A stretch of 64,000 nucleotides of DNA, taken from an uncultured Gammaproteobacteria bacterium (GTDB taxonomy: Bacteria > Pseudomonadota > Gammaproteobacteria > Steroidobacterales > GCA-2729495). Of this stretch, positions 49,960 through 60,296 are shown in pieces. The stretch covers positions 1-64,000 of the forward strand of contig CAKZWQ010000017.1 of the NCBI GenBank assembly GCA_937921935.1. The letters run 5' to 3'. Numbering within the stretch: position 1 is the stretch's first letter; each line of letters opens with the position of its first letter. A program made the position numbers and the translations under genes. The notes under the pieces are model-generated. The model searched no databases, had not been told where the DNA came from, and worked only from the letters and a program-made list of their open reading frames with translations.

Positions 49960-50753
49960 TTCGCGGCTTGCTGAACCTGCCCAATGACGATTCCCGCAAG
50001 ATCATTTTCGTGGCGGTGACGCTTTGCCTGGTTTGTTCGCTGATGGTGTCAACGGCGGCGGTTCTGCTGGCACCCATTCAGGCCGCCGAGAAGCAGGAGA
50101 GCCTGCGGCGCAATGTGCTGATTACGGCCGGTTTGCTTGATGCGGACGACGAAGACGCCAACGTGGCTCAGTTATTTATGCAGATGGAAGCGCAGATTGT
50201 TGATCTGGATACCGGGGAATTCGCCAGCAATATTAATGCGCTTAGCTTCGATCCGGTCAGGGCCAGGCGCGACCCGGCGCTGAGTGATGAGCTGGATGAG
50301 GACGCCGACGTCGCCGGTATCGACCGGCGCGAACGTTACATCCGCGTCTATATTGTCCGCGACGGCGAAAAGATAAGTCGCCTGGTGTTGCCAATTCGCG
50401 GCCGCGGCTTGTGGTCGACCCTGTATGCCTTCATTGCCGTGGAGGGCGACTTCAATACCGTTGCCGCAGTGAATTTTTTCGAACACGGTGAAACGCCGGG
50501 GCTGGCAGATATTGATGATCCGGACTGGCAGTCCATGTGGGTGGGCCGGCAGATATTTGATGCCGCCGGTGACCCCCGGCTGCGGGTGATCCGCGGGCGC
50601 GTGAACCAGCAGAGTCCCAGCGCAATCAATGAGCTGGATGGCATATCCGGTGCGACGCTGACGGGCAACGGGGTCAGTAATCTGCTGGCATTCTGGTTCG
50701 GTGATATGGGTTATCGGACTTTTCTCAGCAATTTGCGGACTCAAGGGGCCTGA
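49956..50753 (+). CDS. nqrC: Na+-NQR subunit C
   Basis: [36 protein letters not shown] flavinylation motif. Confidence 0.96.
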   Translation: MIRGLLNLPNDDSRKIIFVAVTLCLVCSLMVSTAAVLLAPIQAAEKQESLRRNVLITAGLLDADDEDANVAQLFMQMEAQIVDLDTGEFASNINALSFDPVRARRDPALSDELDEDADVAGIDRRERYIRVYIVRDGEKISRLVLPIRGRGLWSTLYAFIAVEGDFNTVAAVNFFEHGETPGLADIDDPDWQSMWVGRQIFDAAGDPRLRVIRGRVNQQSPSAINELDGISGATLTGNGVSNLLAFWFGDMGYRTFLSNLRTQGA

Positions 50754-50754
50754 G

Positions 50755-51417
50755 ATGGATAGTTCCCCGAAGAAAGTGCTGTTGGATCCCCTGGTAGACA
50801 ACAACCCGGTTACCTTGCAGGTTCTGGGTATCTGTTCCGCCCTGGCCGTGACGACAAACGTGCTGAACTCCCTGATTATGAGTGCGGCCTTGACGGTGGT
50901 TTGCATTTTCTCCAACGGTGCAGTTAGTGCGATCCGGCGTCATATCCCCGGCAGTATCCGGATCATCGTGCAGATGACTATCATCGCGTCACTGGTGATC
51001 GTGGTCGATCAGTTATTGAAGGCCTTTGCTTTCGAGGCTTCCAGGACGCTGTCTGTCTTTATTGGCCTGATTATTACCAACTGCATTGTGCTGGGTCGGG
51101 CCGAGGCCTTTGCCAGCAAGAACCCGGTCGGCTTGAGCATGCTGGATGGTTTGGGTAACGGGCTGGGGTACAGCCTGGTGCTTATCATCGTTGGCGCTGT
51201 TCGCGAATTATTTGGCAGCGGCTCCTTGCTGGGCTACGTTGTTTTGAATCCCGAGCAGGATGGCGGCTGGTATGTAACCAACGGCATGTTGCTGTTGCCA
51301 CCCAGTGCCTTCTTCATCATCGGCCTGATGATCTGGGGCTTGCGCACCTGGAAGCGCGATCAGGTTGAGCCGGAAGAGTTCCAGATTCACCAGATCCATC
51401 GACAGGAAGTGCTCTGA
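50755..51417 (+). CDS. nqrD: Na+-NQR subunit D
   Basis: [42 protein letters not shown]. Confidence 0.96.
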   Translation: MDSSPKKVLLDPLVDNNPVTLQVLGICSALAVTTNVLNSLIMSAALTVVCIFSNGAVSAIRRHIPGSIRIIVQMTIIASLVIVVDQLLKAFAFEASRTLSVFIGLIITNCIVLGRAEAFASKNPVGLSMLDGLGNGLGYSLVLIIVGAVRELFGSGSLLGYVVLNPEQDGGWYVTNGMLLLPPSAFFIIGLMIWGLRTWKRDQVEPEEFQIHQIHRQEVL

Positions 51418-52025
51418 TGGAAGATGCCATCAGCCTGTTCGTTCGCGCCATTTTCGTCGAGAACCTGGCCCTCGCCTTTTTCCTTGGCATGTGCACCTTT
51501 CTGGCTGTCTCCAAGAGCATCGAAACGGCTATTGGCCTGGGCGTTGCGGTGGTCGTGGTCATGGTCGTCACCGTCCCGGTCAACAATCTGCTCTACCAGT
51601 ACTTTCTCAACCAGGGTGCCCTGGCCTGGGCCGGCTTGCCTGCCGTGGATATGAGCTTTCTCGGCCTGATCAGCTACATCGGCGTTATTGCCGCGCTGGT
51701 GCAGGTGCTGGAAATGGTCCTGGATCGTTATTTTCCGGCCCTGTACAACGCTCTGGGTATTTTTCTGCCCCTGATCACGGTGAACTGCGCCATTCTCGGC
51801 GCCTCCCTGTTCATGGTGGAACGCTCCTACGACTTTGGCGAAAGCGTGGTGTTTGGCCTGGGGGGCGGCATTGGCTGGGCGTTGGCCATCATTGCCCTGG
51901 CCGGTATTCGCGAGAAACTGAAATACAGTGATGTGCCCGAGGGCCTGCAGGGATTGGGTATCACCTTTATCACCGTAGGCCTGATGTCCATGGGTTTCAT
52001 GGCCTTCTCGGGTATTCAGCTCTAA
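51417..52025 (+). CDS. nqrE: Na+-NQR subunit E
   Basis: [44 protein letters not shown]. Confidence 0.96.
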   Translation: MEDAISLFVRAIFVENLALAFFLGMCTFLAVSKSIETAIGLGVAVVVVMVVTVPVNNLLYQYFLNQGALAWAGLPAVDMSFLGLISYIGVIAALVQVLEMVLDRYFPALYNALGIFLPLITVNCAILGASLFMVERSYDFGESVVFGLGGGIGWALAIIALAGIREKLKYSDVPEGLQGLGITFITVGLMSMGFMAFSGIQL

Positions 52026-52040
52026 GGCGCGCGTCAGGCT

Positions 52041-53264
52041 ATGCAGGAAATTACTCTGGGCGTCGCATTATTCACCGTGGTGGTGATGCTGCTGGTGTTC
52101 TTTATCCTGGCAGCCCGCTCCCGGTTGGTGCCCTCCGGTGACGTGCAGCTTTTGATCAATGACGAAAAGACAGTGACCGTGCCAGTGGGCGGCAAGCTGC
52201 TGTCTGCCCTGGCCGATGCCGACCTGTTCCTGGCATCGGCCTGTGGCGGCGGTGGGACCTGCGCCCAATGCCGGTGCAAAATATTGGAGGGCGGGGGCTC
52301 AATCCTGCCCACCGAAACTTCTCTTATCAGTAAACGCGAAGCCCGCGAGGGTGAGCGCCTTGCCTGCCAGGTGACAGTCAAGCACGACATGAAGATTGTT
52401 GTGCCGGACGAGGTTTTCGGGGTCAGGCAATGGACCGCCAAAGTCCGCTCGAATAACAACGTCGCAACCTTCATCAAGGAATTAGTCCTTGAGCTGCCCG
52501 CCGGCGAACCCCTCGATTTTGGCGCCGGTGGTTATATCCAGATTGAGTGCCCGGCTTTCGAACTGGACTTCAAGAATATCGATGTCGATCAGGAGTTCCG
52601 CCCCGAATGGGATCACTACAAGATCTGGGATTTGCATGCCTCGGTTACGTCACCCGTGGTGCGCGCCTATTCCATGGCTAATTACCCTGAAGAAAACGAC
52701 ATCGTGATGCTGAATGTCCGCATCGCCACGCCGCCGCCGGCCCTGTGGGAGAAAGCTCCACCCGGCGCCATGTCTTCTTATATTTTTGGCCTGAAGCCAG
52801 GTGATACAGTCACTATTTCCGGCCCCTACGGTGAGTTCTACGCGCGCGACACGGACAAGGAGATGATCTTCGTGGGTGGCGGTGCCGGCATGGCGCCCAT
52901 GCGCTCGCATATCTTTGACCAGTTACGCCGCCTGCATACGCAGCGCAAACTGAGTTTCTGGTATGGCGCACGCAGTAAGCGCGAAATGTTCTATGTAGAG
53001 GATTTCGACGAGCTGGCGGCGGAGAATGAAAATTTTGACTGGCACGTAGCACTATCGGAGCCCCTGCCTGAAGATGACTGGGATGGCTATACGGGCTTTA
53101 TCCACAATGTGCTCTTCGCCGAGTACCTGAAGAACCACCCGGCGCCGGAGGACTGCGAGTACTATCTGTGTGGGCCGCCGGTGATGAATGCGGCGGTCAT
53201 CGATATGCTTGAGAATCTTGGTGTCGAGCGTGAGAACATCATGCTTGACGATTTCGGCGGCTGA
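52041..53264 (+). CDS. nqrF: Na+-NQR subunit F
   Basis: 2Fe-2[45 protein letters not shown]. Confidence 0.97.
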   Translation: MQEITLGVALFTVVVMLLVFFILAARSRLVPSGDVQLLINDEKTVTVPVGGKLLSALADADLFLASACGGGGTCAQCRCKILEGGGSILPTETSLISKREAREGERLACQVTVKHDMKIVVPDEVFGVRQWTAKVRSNNNVATFIKELVLELPAGEPLDFGAGGYIQIECPAFELDFKNIDVDQEFRPEWDHYKIWDLHASVTSPVVRAYSMANYPEENDIVMLNVRIATPPPALWEKAPPGAMSSYIFGLKPGDTVTISGPYGEFYARDTDKEMIFVGGGAGMAPMRSHIFDQLRRLHTQRKLSFWYGARSKREMFYVEDFDELAAENENFDWHVALSEPLPEDDWDGYTGFIHNVLFAEYLKNHPAPEDCEYYLCGPPVMNAAVIDMLENLGVERENIMLDDFGG

Positions 53265-53266
53265 AC

Positions 53267-53449
53267 ATGGCGGTATTTGCACTGAGTCTGATATTAATGC
53301 TGGCTGCCGTGCTCGCCATGGCAATCGGCAAACTGCTGGGCCGGGGCGGCATCCGCGGAGGTTGCGGGTCGCTGGCCGGGGTAGACGGCGGCGAACGTTG
53401 CGCCCTGTGCACCCGGCCTTGTCGCCAGCGTCGTTCGGGGAAGGGCTAA
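53267..53449 (+). CDS. nqrM: Na+-NQR maturation factor
   Basis: Small Cys-rich GGCGSLAGVDGGERCALCTRPC, directly after nqrF. Confidence 0.88.
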   Translation: MAVFALSLILMLAAVLAMAIGKLLGRGGIRGGCGSLAGVDGGERCALCTRPCRQRRSGKG

Positions 53450-53511
53450 TTCATCAATCCCTTCCTGCAACAGGAGTTCGGTCAGGCTGACCGATAAACA
53501 GGGGTAAGGGC

Positions 53512-53910
53512 ATGCCATTACGCAAAGTCCTGGTTCGGGAATATATGGCGGCTAATCCGGTCACGGTGGCGCCGGACACGCCAATTCTGCAGGCTATTCA
53601 CGCGCTGGTCGAACATCGTATATCCGGGCTGCCGGTGGTTGACCTGCGCGGCAACCTGGTGGGCATGCTGTCGGAATCCGACTGTTTGCCTATTGCTGTT
53701 CAGGCCAGTTATCACGGCGAACTGGGCGGGACGGTCAGCGAGTACATGAGTCACGAGGTCAAGACCGTCGATCCCGACGACAGCATCGTAGAGCTTGCCG
53801 AGCGCTTCATGCGCAACAAGCTGCGGCGTTATCCTGTCGTGGAGCGCCAGCGTGTGGTGGGGCAGATCAGTCGGCGTGACGTCTTACGCGCCATGGAGTT
53901 TCTCTACTGA
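53512..53910 (+). CDS. CBS-domain protein
   Basis: Two CBS motifs: MAANPVTVAPDTPILQAIHALVEHRISGLPVVD and MSHEVKTVDPDDSIVELAERFMRNKLRRYPVV. Confidence 0.9.
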   Translation: MPLRKVLVREYMAANPVTVAPDTPILQAIHALVEHRISGLPVVDLRGNLVGMLSESDCLPIAVQASYHGELGGTVSEYMSHEVKTVDPDDSIVELAERFMRNKLRRYPVVERQRVVGQISRRDVLRAMEFLY

Positions 53911-53939
53911 GTGCTTACTCGTATTGCTGGCGGCCTGGC

Positions 53940-54977
53940 TTGCTATTACTCCTTTCGGTGATGCTGATGTCGGCTGCCTGGTCCCAGGCCCTTGCTCAGC
54001 CCAGGGTTGACGCCAGCCGGGCCCAGATTCTGCAGCAGTCCGGCCCCAAGTATCCGCGTGATGCCAAAAAACGCGGCCAGGAAGGCTGGGTCATGCTTAG
54101 CTTCATGGTGAATAAAAAGGGCGGTGTGTCTGACGCCCTGATCGAAGATTCCAGTGGCGTCCCGGCCTTTGAAAAAGAAGCCTTGAAGATCGTCAGAAAA
54201 TGGCGGTACGAGTCGGCCACGCTTGATGGAGAACCAGTTCCGCAACGCCAGACCCGCCTGGTTCTGACCTATGCCATGGACATGCCCCGACGTGGCGCCG
54301 GCCTGCGTTTTCGAGAAGGTTATAGCTCAGTGCAGGAGCGACTGAAGGAGCAGGATTACACCGGCGCGCAGCGCGAGTGGCAGACGCTGGCGGATTTTGA
54401 CGGCTGGAATCTTTACGAGACGGCGCGTCTATGGGCGCTTTATGCCCTGGTGGGGGAGGCCCAGGGAGACAATGAGCAGGCCCTGACAGGCTTGTTGCGG
54501 GCAACAAGGGGTGGCGGTAGTTACCTGGAGAAGGATTTCTATGCGGCCGCCCTGCGCAAGATGTTTGTCCTGCAGCTGCGGGCCGACAATCGCGCTGGTG
54601 CCCTGGCCACTTATGGACAGCTGGAGCGGCGCGCCGGGTCTCTCGATGGTTTCGAGCAACTCACCGAGGCGGCCACCACCTTGCGGGAACGCCTGCAGGC
54701 ATCGGAAGTCCTGGCGGCAGAAGCCCGGGTGGAGGTGATTGCCGGCAAGACCTTCTGGACCCGTCGCCTGTTGCGCCGCGAAGTTGAATTATTCGATATT
54801 CGCGGCAAGCTGGAGAGCATCGATTTTCGTTGCGATTGGGGCCGGTTGACGGACAAGGCCGTGGTCGGCAAGCGCTGGCAATTGCCTCCAGAGTACGGGG
54901 ATTGCGACGTTTATGTGTATGGACGCAAGGGCTCGCGTTTCAGTCTGCTGCAGTTTCCGGCCATCCCGGCAGGCTGA
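53940..54977 (+). CDS. Exported protein with N-terminal TonB C-terminal-like domain plus helical repeats
   Basis: Signal peptide; SGPKYPRDAKKRGQEGWVMLSFMVNKKGGVSDALIEDSSGVPAFEKEALKIVRKWRYE. Confidence 0.85.
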   Translation: MLLLLSVMLMSAAWSQALAQPRVDASRAQILQQSGPKYPRDAKKRGQEGWVMLSFMVNKKGGVSDALIEDSSGVPAFEKEALKIVRKWRYESATLDGEPVPQRQTRLVLTYAMDMPRRGAGLRFREGYSSVQERLKEQDYTGAQREWQTLADFDGWNLYETARLWALYALVGEAQGDNEQALTGLLRATRGGGSYLEKDFYAAALRKMFVLQLRADNRAGALATYGQLERRAGSLDGFEQLTEAATTLRERLQASEVLAAEARVEVIAGKTFWTRRLLRREVELFDIRGKLESIDFRCDWGRLTDKAVVGKRWQLPPEYGDCDVYVYGRKGSRFSLLQFPAIPAG

Positions 54978-54999
54978 TTGACGGCGCTGACTGACTTAT

Positions 55000-57099
55000 T
55001 CAGTTATCCAGGGACCAGGTAAAGGACAGGGTGACCAGGTTCACGTCGTAGCCGCGCCAGTTGGCGCCGCTGGCCAGCAGATTGTTGACTGTATCGGGCT
55101 GCACACCGTCCAGGGTCCAGTCGTCCACGTCATAGTCTTCAAACAGGTAAGCCACGCCGACGTCGACCTTGTCGTTGACCTGGTAACGCAGGTCCAGCTC
55201 CACCCGGTGCCGGGTGGTATCCAGGTCCGGGAAATCCGAGCGCAGACCACTGGTGTTATTTTCGATCTCGCCTGTTGTATCAATGTAGGTATAACCGAGG
55301 CGGCCACGAACGCGCTCGACGATCCGCGGTAAATTGATGCTGATACCGGCAATCCAGCTCTCATCCTTCTGGTTGGCGGTCCAGTCGGCCGTGCTGAAAG
55401 ACTGGCTGCCGAACTGGGTGGTTTCCAGTTCATCGTAGCCAAGCTGACCCGTGAGCACGACATCCTGGCTGAGTTGCAGGCCCGCGTCGAGTGTCACATT
55501 GCGGTACTCACCTTCATCCAGGCCGAGATCGGAATCATCGTAGTCATCCTGGGCGAATAGCCCGGTGAAGGTGAGATCCAGGCGCTCCGCGGGCTGCAGG
55601 GTCACGCTGAGTTCGAGGCTCTCCCGGTCGCGATCGGCAAAATTGTATTTTCTGAGCAGCGGATTCTGCGGCGGTTGGGTGGCATTAACCGGTTCGTAGT
55701 CGTCGCCGTCACGGGTGGCATAACTGTATTTCAGCCGCAGATCGGCTGCCTCCAGTCCGCTGAGCCTGAGTTCGCCCCAGACTTCATGTTCCTCGGTCTC
55801 ATCAACCTCGGTGAAGTCGCGCTGGTGATTGTCGTACTGGTAGCCGACCTGGCCGTTGGTGCCATAGGGGAAGCGATAATTGCCCGACAGGCCCAGGCGA
55901 TAACGCTCGTAGCCATAGGGCAGGTTGTCGCGTGGCTGACTGGCGGCGATGCTGTCAGACACGACGTAGTCCCAGGTGTCCCGGGGTGTGTCGTTATCGC
56001 GCTCGTCATAGACGAACTCACCCCGCAGGCGCAGTTTCGGCAGTGGCCGTGACGACACCCGGACATCGGCATAGAGGGTATCGACCTCGCCATCGAAGCG
56101 CGTCCTGGGCAGAGCGCCACCAGCCAGGCCAGGATTGACGGTATAGGGCAGGGCACGATCATCCTGTTCCATCTTGCCGGCAGCCAGCCGACCCGAGATT
56201 CGGGTGTTCTCCCAGCCGTGGTAGTCACCGGAAATCATCAGTTGCTGGAATTCATTGTCGGGCTCCAGGGCGGCACTGCCATCGTCGGCGCCCGGCGCAG
56301 GTGCCGTGAAGGGATTCTCCCAATCCAGGCGGCTGGCGTCGTTGCTGTAGAAAGAGCCCATGTAGCCCACCCGGGCGTTCCAGGTCTCGGCGGCGTAGCT
56401 GACGCCGGCTTCCACCGTATCTGTTTCGTCATCTACGGGCCGCAACAGTGTGGTGGCCAAGGTCTGGAAGCTCCCTGCCCATAGCTGACGGCCATCGCGT
56501 TCCAGGTGTCGATAGTCCACGTCATAGCGCAGGCGCGGTGACTGAATAAAGCTCAGCCCGGCATTCCAGGATTCCCGATCCCACTGCGCATCCGCCCCGC
56601 GCAGACTCGCATCCAGGGCCGTCATGCCGGCCGTATTGGGTGCTCGCACCCAGCCGGCAGGCAAATCCTGATTGCCGGCACCCGGGCTGTTGTAGACCGT
56701 CTGCGAGTTTTCAAACAGGCGTCGCGGCAGTTCGTCGTATCCCAGACGCAGGTCCAGGCGGCCTTGCCAGCCGCCGGACAGGTCAAGCTGGCGCGAATCC
56801 AGGCCCAGGTCCTGGCCTTCGGCGCGCCAGCGCAGGGCATTTTCGCCAAAGTAGTCGGCGGTGAAATCACCCACCAGGAAAGCACCATCATCATCCAGCC
56901 CGGTGTAGTCGCCAAACTTGAAGCTATCGTCAGACTGGTAGCCCGCACCGGCGGTCGTTTCCAGTTTGATGCCCTGGGGATAGGGGCAGTTGGCGCATTG
57001 CCAGTTTGTCGGCCGGGTATCGGCTGCTTGGATAGTGCCGCTGATCATGAATAGCGGCAGCCACAGACTGATGTTCATGCCTTGGAGGGAGGACGTCAT
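55000..57099 (-). CDS. mtrB: MtrB/PioB-family decaheme-associated outer membrane porin
   Basis: Signal peptide; N-terminal CANC after cleavage; ~28-strand barrel-like sequence ending LVTLSFTWSLDN; directly after the MtrA gene. Confidence 0.92.
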   Translation of the reverse strand: MTSSLQGMNISLWLPLFMISGTIQAADTRPTNWQCANCPYPQGIKLETTAGAGYQSDDSFKFGDYTGLDDDGAFLVGDFTADYFGENALRWRAEGQDLGLDSRQLDLSGGWQGRLDLRLGYDELPRRLFENSQTVYNSPGAGNQDLPAGWVRAPNTAGMTALDASLRGADAQWDRESWNAGLSFIQSPRLRYDVDYRHLERDGRQLWAGSFQTLATTLLRPVDDETDTVEAGVSYAAETWNARVGYMGSFYSNDASRLDWENPFTAPAPGADDGSAALEPDNEFQQLMISGDYHGWENTRISGRLAAGKMEQDDRALPYTVNPGLAGGALPRTRFDGEVDTLYADVRVSSRPLPKLRLRGEFVYDERDNDTPRDTWDYVVSDSIAASQPRDNLPYGYERYRLGLSGNYRFPYGTNGQVGYQYDNHQRDFTEVDETEEHEVWGELRLSGLEAADLRLKYSYATRDGDDYEPVNATQPPQNPLLRKYNFADRDRESLELSVTLQPAERLDLTFTGLFAQDDYDDSDLGLDEGEYRNVTLDAGLQLSQDVVLTGQLGYDELETTQFGSQSFSTADWTANQKDESWIAGISINLPRIVERVRGRLGYTYIDTTGEIENNTSGLRSDFPDLDTTRHRVELDLRYQVNDKVDVGVAYLFEDYDVDDWTLDGVQPDTVNNLLASGANWRGYDVNLVTLSFTWSLDN

Positions 57100-57101
57100 G
57101 C

Positions 57102-58010
57102 TTAGCGCATCTGGGTGATGCCGGACGGGTGGTTCGACCCGTGCACCTGGGCGTGGCAGTTCAGGCAACTGCCGCCCAGCACCAGGGCCGACGGCGAGCC
57201 GCCGGGCAGGCTGCCAGCGGTCAGGCTAAGGCTGGGGTGCCCGGCCTGGGAGTGGCATTGCTGACAGAGCAACGGTGCGCGGCGTGTCAGCATGGCCGGA
57301 TGGTTAGAGCCGTGCGGCGCATGGCACAGGGCGCAGTCTTCCGTCACGGGCTGGTGTTCGAAGGCAAAGGGGCCACGCTTCTCCGCGTGACACTCGTAGC
57401 AGGTTTCGTTCAGGGTCAGGCGTTTCAAAGAGCCTTGTGTTGCCGAACCGTGCGGGGCGTGGCAACTGCTGCAGTCCATTTTCCCGAAGCGAACCGGGTG
57501 GGCGTAGGGTTTCTGAGCCTGGCCCCGCTGCCGCTGATGGCAGTCATAACAAACGTCCGCCTGGGTGGCTTCGGCCAGGACCGGATCTTTCGCCAGATGG
57601 GAGTTATGGCAGGACGCGCAGCTTAAGTCCTGGGCGGCGTGTTCCCCCGCATGCCATTCAGCGCCCACCGGGCTTTCATGACAATTCAGGCAGGCTGCGT
57701 TCTGCTCATCGACAGGCGTGAGAGCACCCTCACCGAAAGTCACCACCGATTCACGCCCACCCATAGGGTGACTGCCTTGGGCACCATGGCAGCTTTCACA
57801 CTCCAGCTGAGCAAAAGGCGTGCGGGCATCTCCGCGTTCGCCATGGGGACTGACAAAAATACCCTGCAGCTCGGGCTGCCGGTGACAGCCCAGGCAACCG
57901 TCCGCACCGCCGCGACTGAAGGCGGGCTCGTCAGCTTCATCCTGGGACCAACCGGCTCCGGTCATCAGCAGGCTGGCCAGCATCAGGAGTATTGCTGCAG
58001 TGGTTTTCAC
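57102..58010 (-). CDS. mtrA: MtrA/DmsE-family periplasmic decaheme cytochrome c
   Basis: 10 CxxCH counted; signal peptide; GTG start abuts the upstream stop codon. Confidence 0.93.
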   Translation of the reverse strand: MKTTAAILLMLASLLMTGAGWSQDEADEPAFSRGGADGCLGCHRQPELQGIFVSPHGERGDARTPFAQLECESCHGAQGSHPMGGRESVVTFGEGALTPVDEQNAACLNCHESPVGAEWHAGEHAAQDLSCASCHNSHLAKDPVLAEATQADVCYDCHQRQRGQAQKPYAHPVRFGKMDCSSCHAPHGSATQGSLKRLTLNETCYECHAEKRGPFAFEHQPVTEDCALCHAPHGSNHPAMLTRRAPLLCQQCHSQAGHPSLSLTAGSLPGGSPSALVLGGSCLNCHAQVHGSNHPSGITQMR

Positions 58011-60164
58011 TTACAGCCCGTGCAACTCGCCTACGTCGGCACTGCGGCCCGGACCATGGCAGACATCGCAGGTTTCGATGACTGTCCCTTCTGACTGGGA
58101 AATCAGGGTCCCGTCCACTGTCTGTACCGCGTCGAAAGCACCGCCGAATTGTTCCATGTGGGAAACAGCGGCGGGGCGATCATGGCAGCCCCAGCAGGCG
58201 GCTGCGTTGGGTGTGATATTCAGATCGTCGTATGGGTCATCAATGTCAGCGGCAATGTCGATCGTGGCTGCCAAGGCAAAAGCGCCGACGGGATAGTAGG
58301 TGTTGGACAGGTGGCAACCCTCACAGTTCGCCAGGTTGCCCGGATACACCACTTCTCCGAAGTCCGCCGGGTTGCCACCGCGGCCATATACAACAAAGGC
58401 ATTGTCCCGCTCTTCACCCCGATGAATCGCATGAACCATCGTTTTGAATTCAATGGTTTCCTCGTCTTTGCCGTCCAGCGAGTTGGAGCTATCCACGCCG
58501 CCGTCAATCCGCTCGGCGATGTCTGTGGCGTTGGAATTGTGGCAGGTCACGCACAACTCGATATTGTCGGTGCGGTTTGATCCATGGAGGCTAATCACGC
58601 CATGACAGCCATTACAGCTGTCGATATCGACGATCTTCCGTCTGTCTATAGGCAGTCCGTCCGTAATGGCGTAGCCTATGGACTCGCCCCCAATGGGTAC
58701 TCTATTTCCATCCACTCTGCCGCGCGCCTCTGCAGCCGCCGTGCCGGATCCTTCGACGAAGGCTGGAACGGAGTCTGCGGAGGTCACGGTGAAAGTACCG
58801 TCCAGATTATCGACACCATCGCCTTTCACATCCAGGCGGAACGGCTGGGCCGGTGTGCCTGAGGCGGAGCCGCTGCCGCTGCCCGTATTGTTGATATCAA
58901 AATTATCCCAGGCAATGTTGACCCGCAGCCTATCGATAGCTGGGTCGTTCAGTATGTCGTAGGGGGTATCGGCGTTGGTGGGGTCGGTAACCGACACCTT
59001 AGCCACTGGGAATTCTCCTGGCGCAGTATTCACCACTTCAATCAAAGACAGTTCGAAGGCGGCGGCGGCTTCCTTTTCCGTAATCACATGGGCTTCCTCA
59101 ACCCCTATGTCACCGCCTGGGCGATGGCAATTGGCGCAGGCATCGTTGCCAGCACTGATGCCGCTGCCATGATTCTCGCCTGTCTCGAAGTTGACGTCGT
59201 CATGACAGGAGCCGCAGGTCTCCGCAGTAGGAACACTAATCCAGTTGCCGGCGTCGGGGGTGTCAGGGTTATTCTCGTCGTGACAGCCCCGGCAATTGCG
59301 AATGTCCTGGGGATAGACGACGTTTGAATAATCGTGGGGCCGGTCGCGGAAGCCGTAAATGACGTACTGCCCGCCGTCAACGACGCTCGGCAGGTCTGCG
59401 CCGTAATGGATCTTGTGGGCCATGACTTTCATATCCACCGTGTTGCCGCTCTGGGCATCGGTGGAGCCGGGATTGTGGCAACTCATGCAACCCTGCACGG
59501 CGCCGCGGCCATCGCCGTGCAGTGACAGCTGATCATGGCAGACGTTACAGCTTGCATCGTCGACGATTTCCCGCGTAAACAGGCCCGTCGTTGCGCCGGT
59601 GGCCGGCAGAAAGTCGTAGACGGGGTTGATGACGGGTGCAAAACCCCGGATCTCGAAGCTGGCCCGGTGGGTCAGGTTGCTGTTGAATTCAACGCCCGGG
59701 ACGTTGGCCACATCGGTGGCGTAGGTGTATTGATAAGTCCCGTCGCCGTTGTCCGTCAGCTCACCGGCTGTGCCGTTCTCGGTCGTGGCCTGCACCTGGT
59801 CCTCAGTGCCCGGACCAATGCCGTTGGCTTCCTCGATCCGGTTGATATAGCTCTGCCAGGCGCTGGCATCGCCATCGGTGCCGGGCACCAGTTTGGCGAT
59901 GGTGAAACTGATGGCACTGGCGGGTAAGCCGACAACGGCGGTGCCGCCGCCATCCGCCAGGCTGAAGTTCATGACCGGAGGGCTGGCGATAGTCACCTCG
60001 CCGATGGCGGCTGCCAGTTGGGTCGCGTCGGCGATATTCACCGTGGCCGGCGCGCCGGGTGGTCCCGGGGCTCCGTCGTCACCATCATCGCCGGAGCAGC
60101 CGGCCAAGCCAGCAGCTACCAATACAAGCAGGCCTATACGCGGCCAACCGCCAGATGCGTGCAT
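58011..60164 (-). CDS. mtrC: OmcA/MtrC-family decaheme outer-surface cytochrome, lipoprotein
   Basis: 10 CxxCH in two pentaheme groups; lipobox LVAAGLAGC then GDDGDDGAPGPPGAP linker. Confidence 0.93.
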   Translation of the reverse strand: MHASGGWPRIGLLVLVAAGLAGCSGDDGDDGAPGPPGAPATVNIADATQLAAAIGEVTIASPPVMNFSLADGGGTAVVGLPASAISFTIAKLVPGTDGDASAWQSYINRIEEANGIGPGTEDQVQATTENGTAGELTDNGDGTYQYTYATDVANVPGVEFNSNLTHRASFEIRGFAPVINPVYDFLPATGATTGLFTREIVDDASCNVCHDQLSLHGDGRGAVQGCMSCHNPGSTDAQSGNTVDMKVMAHKIHYGADLPSVVDGGQYVIYGFRDRPHDYSNVVYPQDIRNCRGCHDENNPDTPDAGNWISVPTAETCGSCHDDVNFETGENHGSGISAGNDACANCHRPGGDIGVEEAHVITEKEAAAAFELSLIEVVNTAPGEFPVAKVSVTDPTNADTPYDILNDPAIDRLRVNIAWDNFDINNTGSGSGSASGTPAQPFRLDVKGDGVDNLDGTFTVTSADSVPAFVEGSGTAAAEARGRVDGNRVPIGGESIGYAITDGLPIDRRKIVDIDSCNGCHGVISLHGSNRTDNIELCVTCHNSNATDIAERIDGGVDSSNSLDGKDEETIEFKTMVHAIHRGEERDNAFVVYGRGGNPADFGEVVYPGNLANCEGCHLSNTYYPVGAFALAATIDIAADIDDPYDDLNITPNAAACWGCHDRPAAVSHMEQFGGAFDAVQTVDGTLISQSEGTVIETCDVCHGPGRSADVGELHGL

Positions 60165-60296
60165 AAACCCCGTCCCCGGTCTTCTAATTACGTCTTGAGG
60201 CGTATTTAATAATGTCAGGATAGCGCCCCGGCTTGGACTGGGGCAAATACCTATAGAAATTTCGGGGCCCGTTTTGCCAGTTTGCCTGACCACAGC

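Noticed and set aside
60165-60296. FNR-like box (ttgaggcgtatttaa) between mtrC and the radical SAM gene
   Set aside because: Does not match TTGAT-N4-ATCAA in the second half-site or spacing
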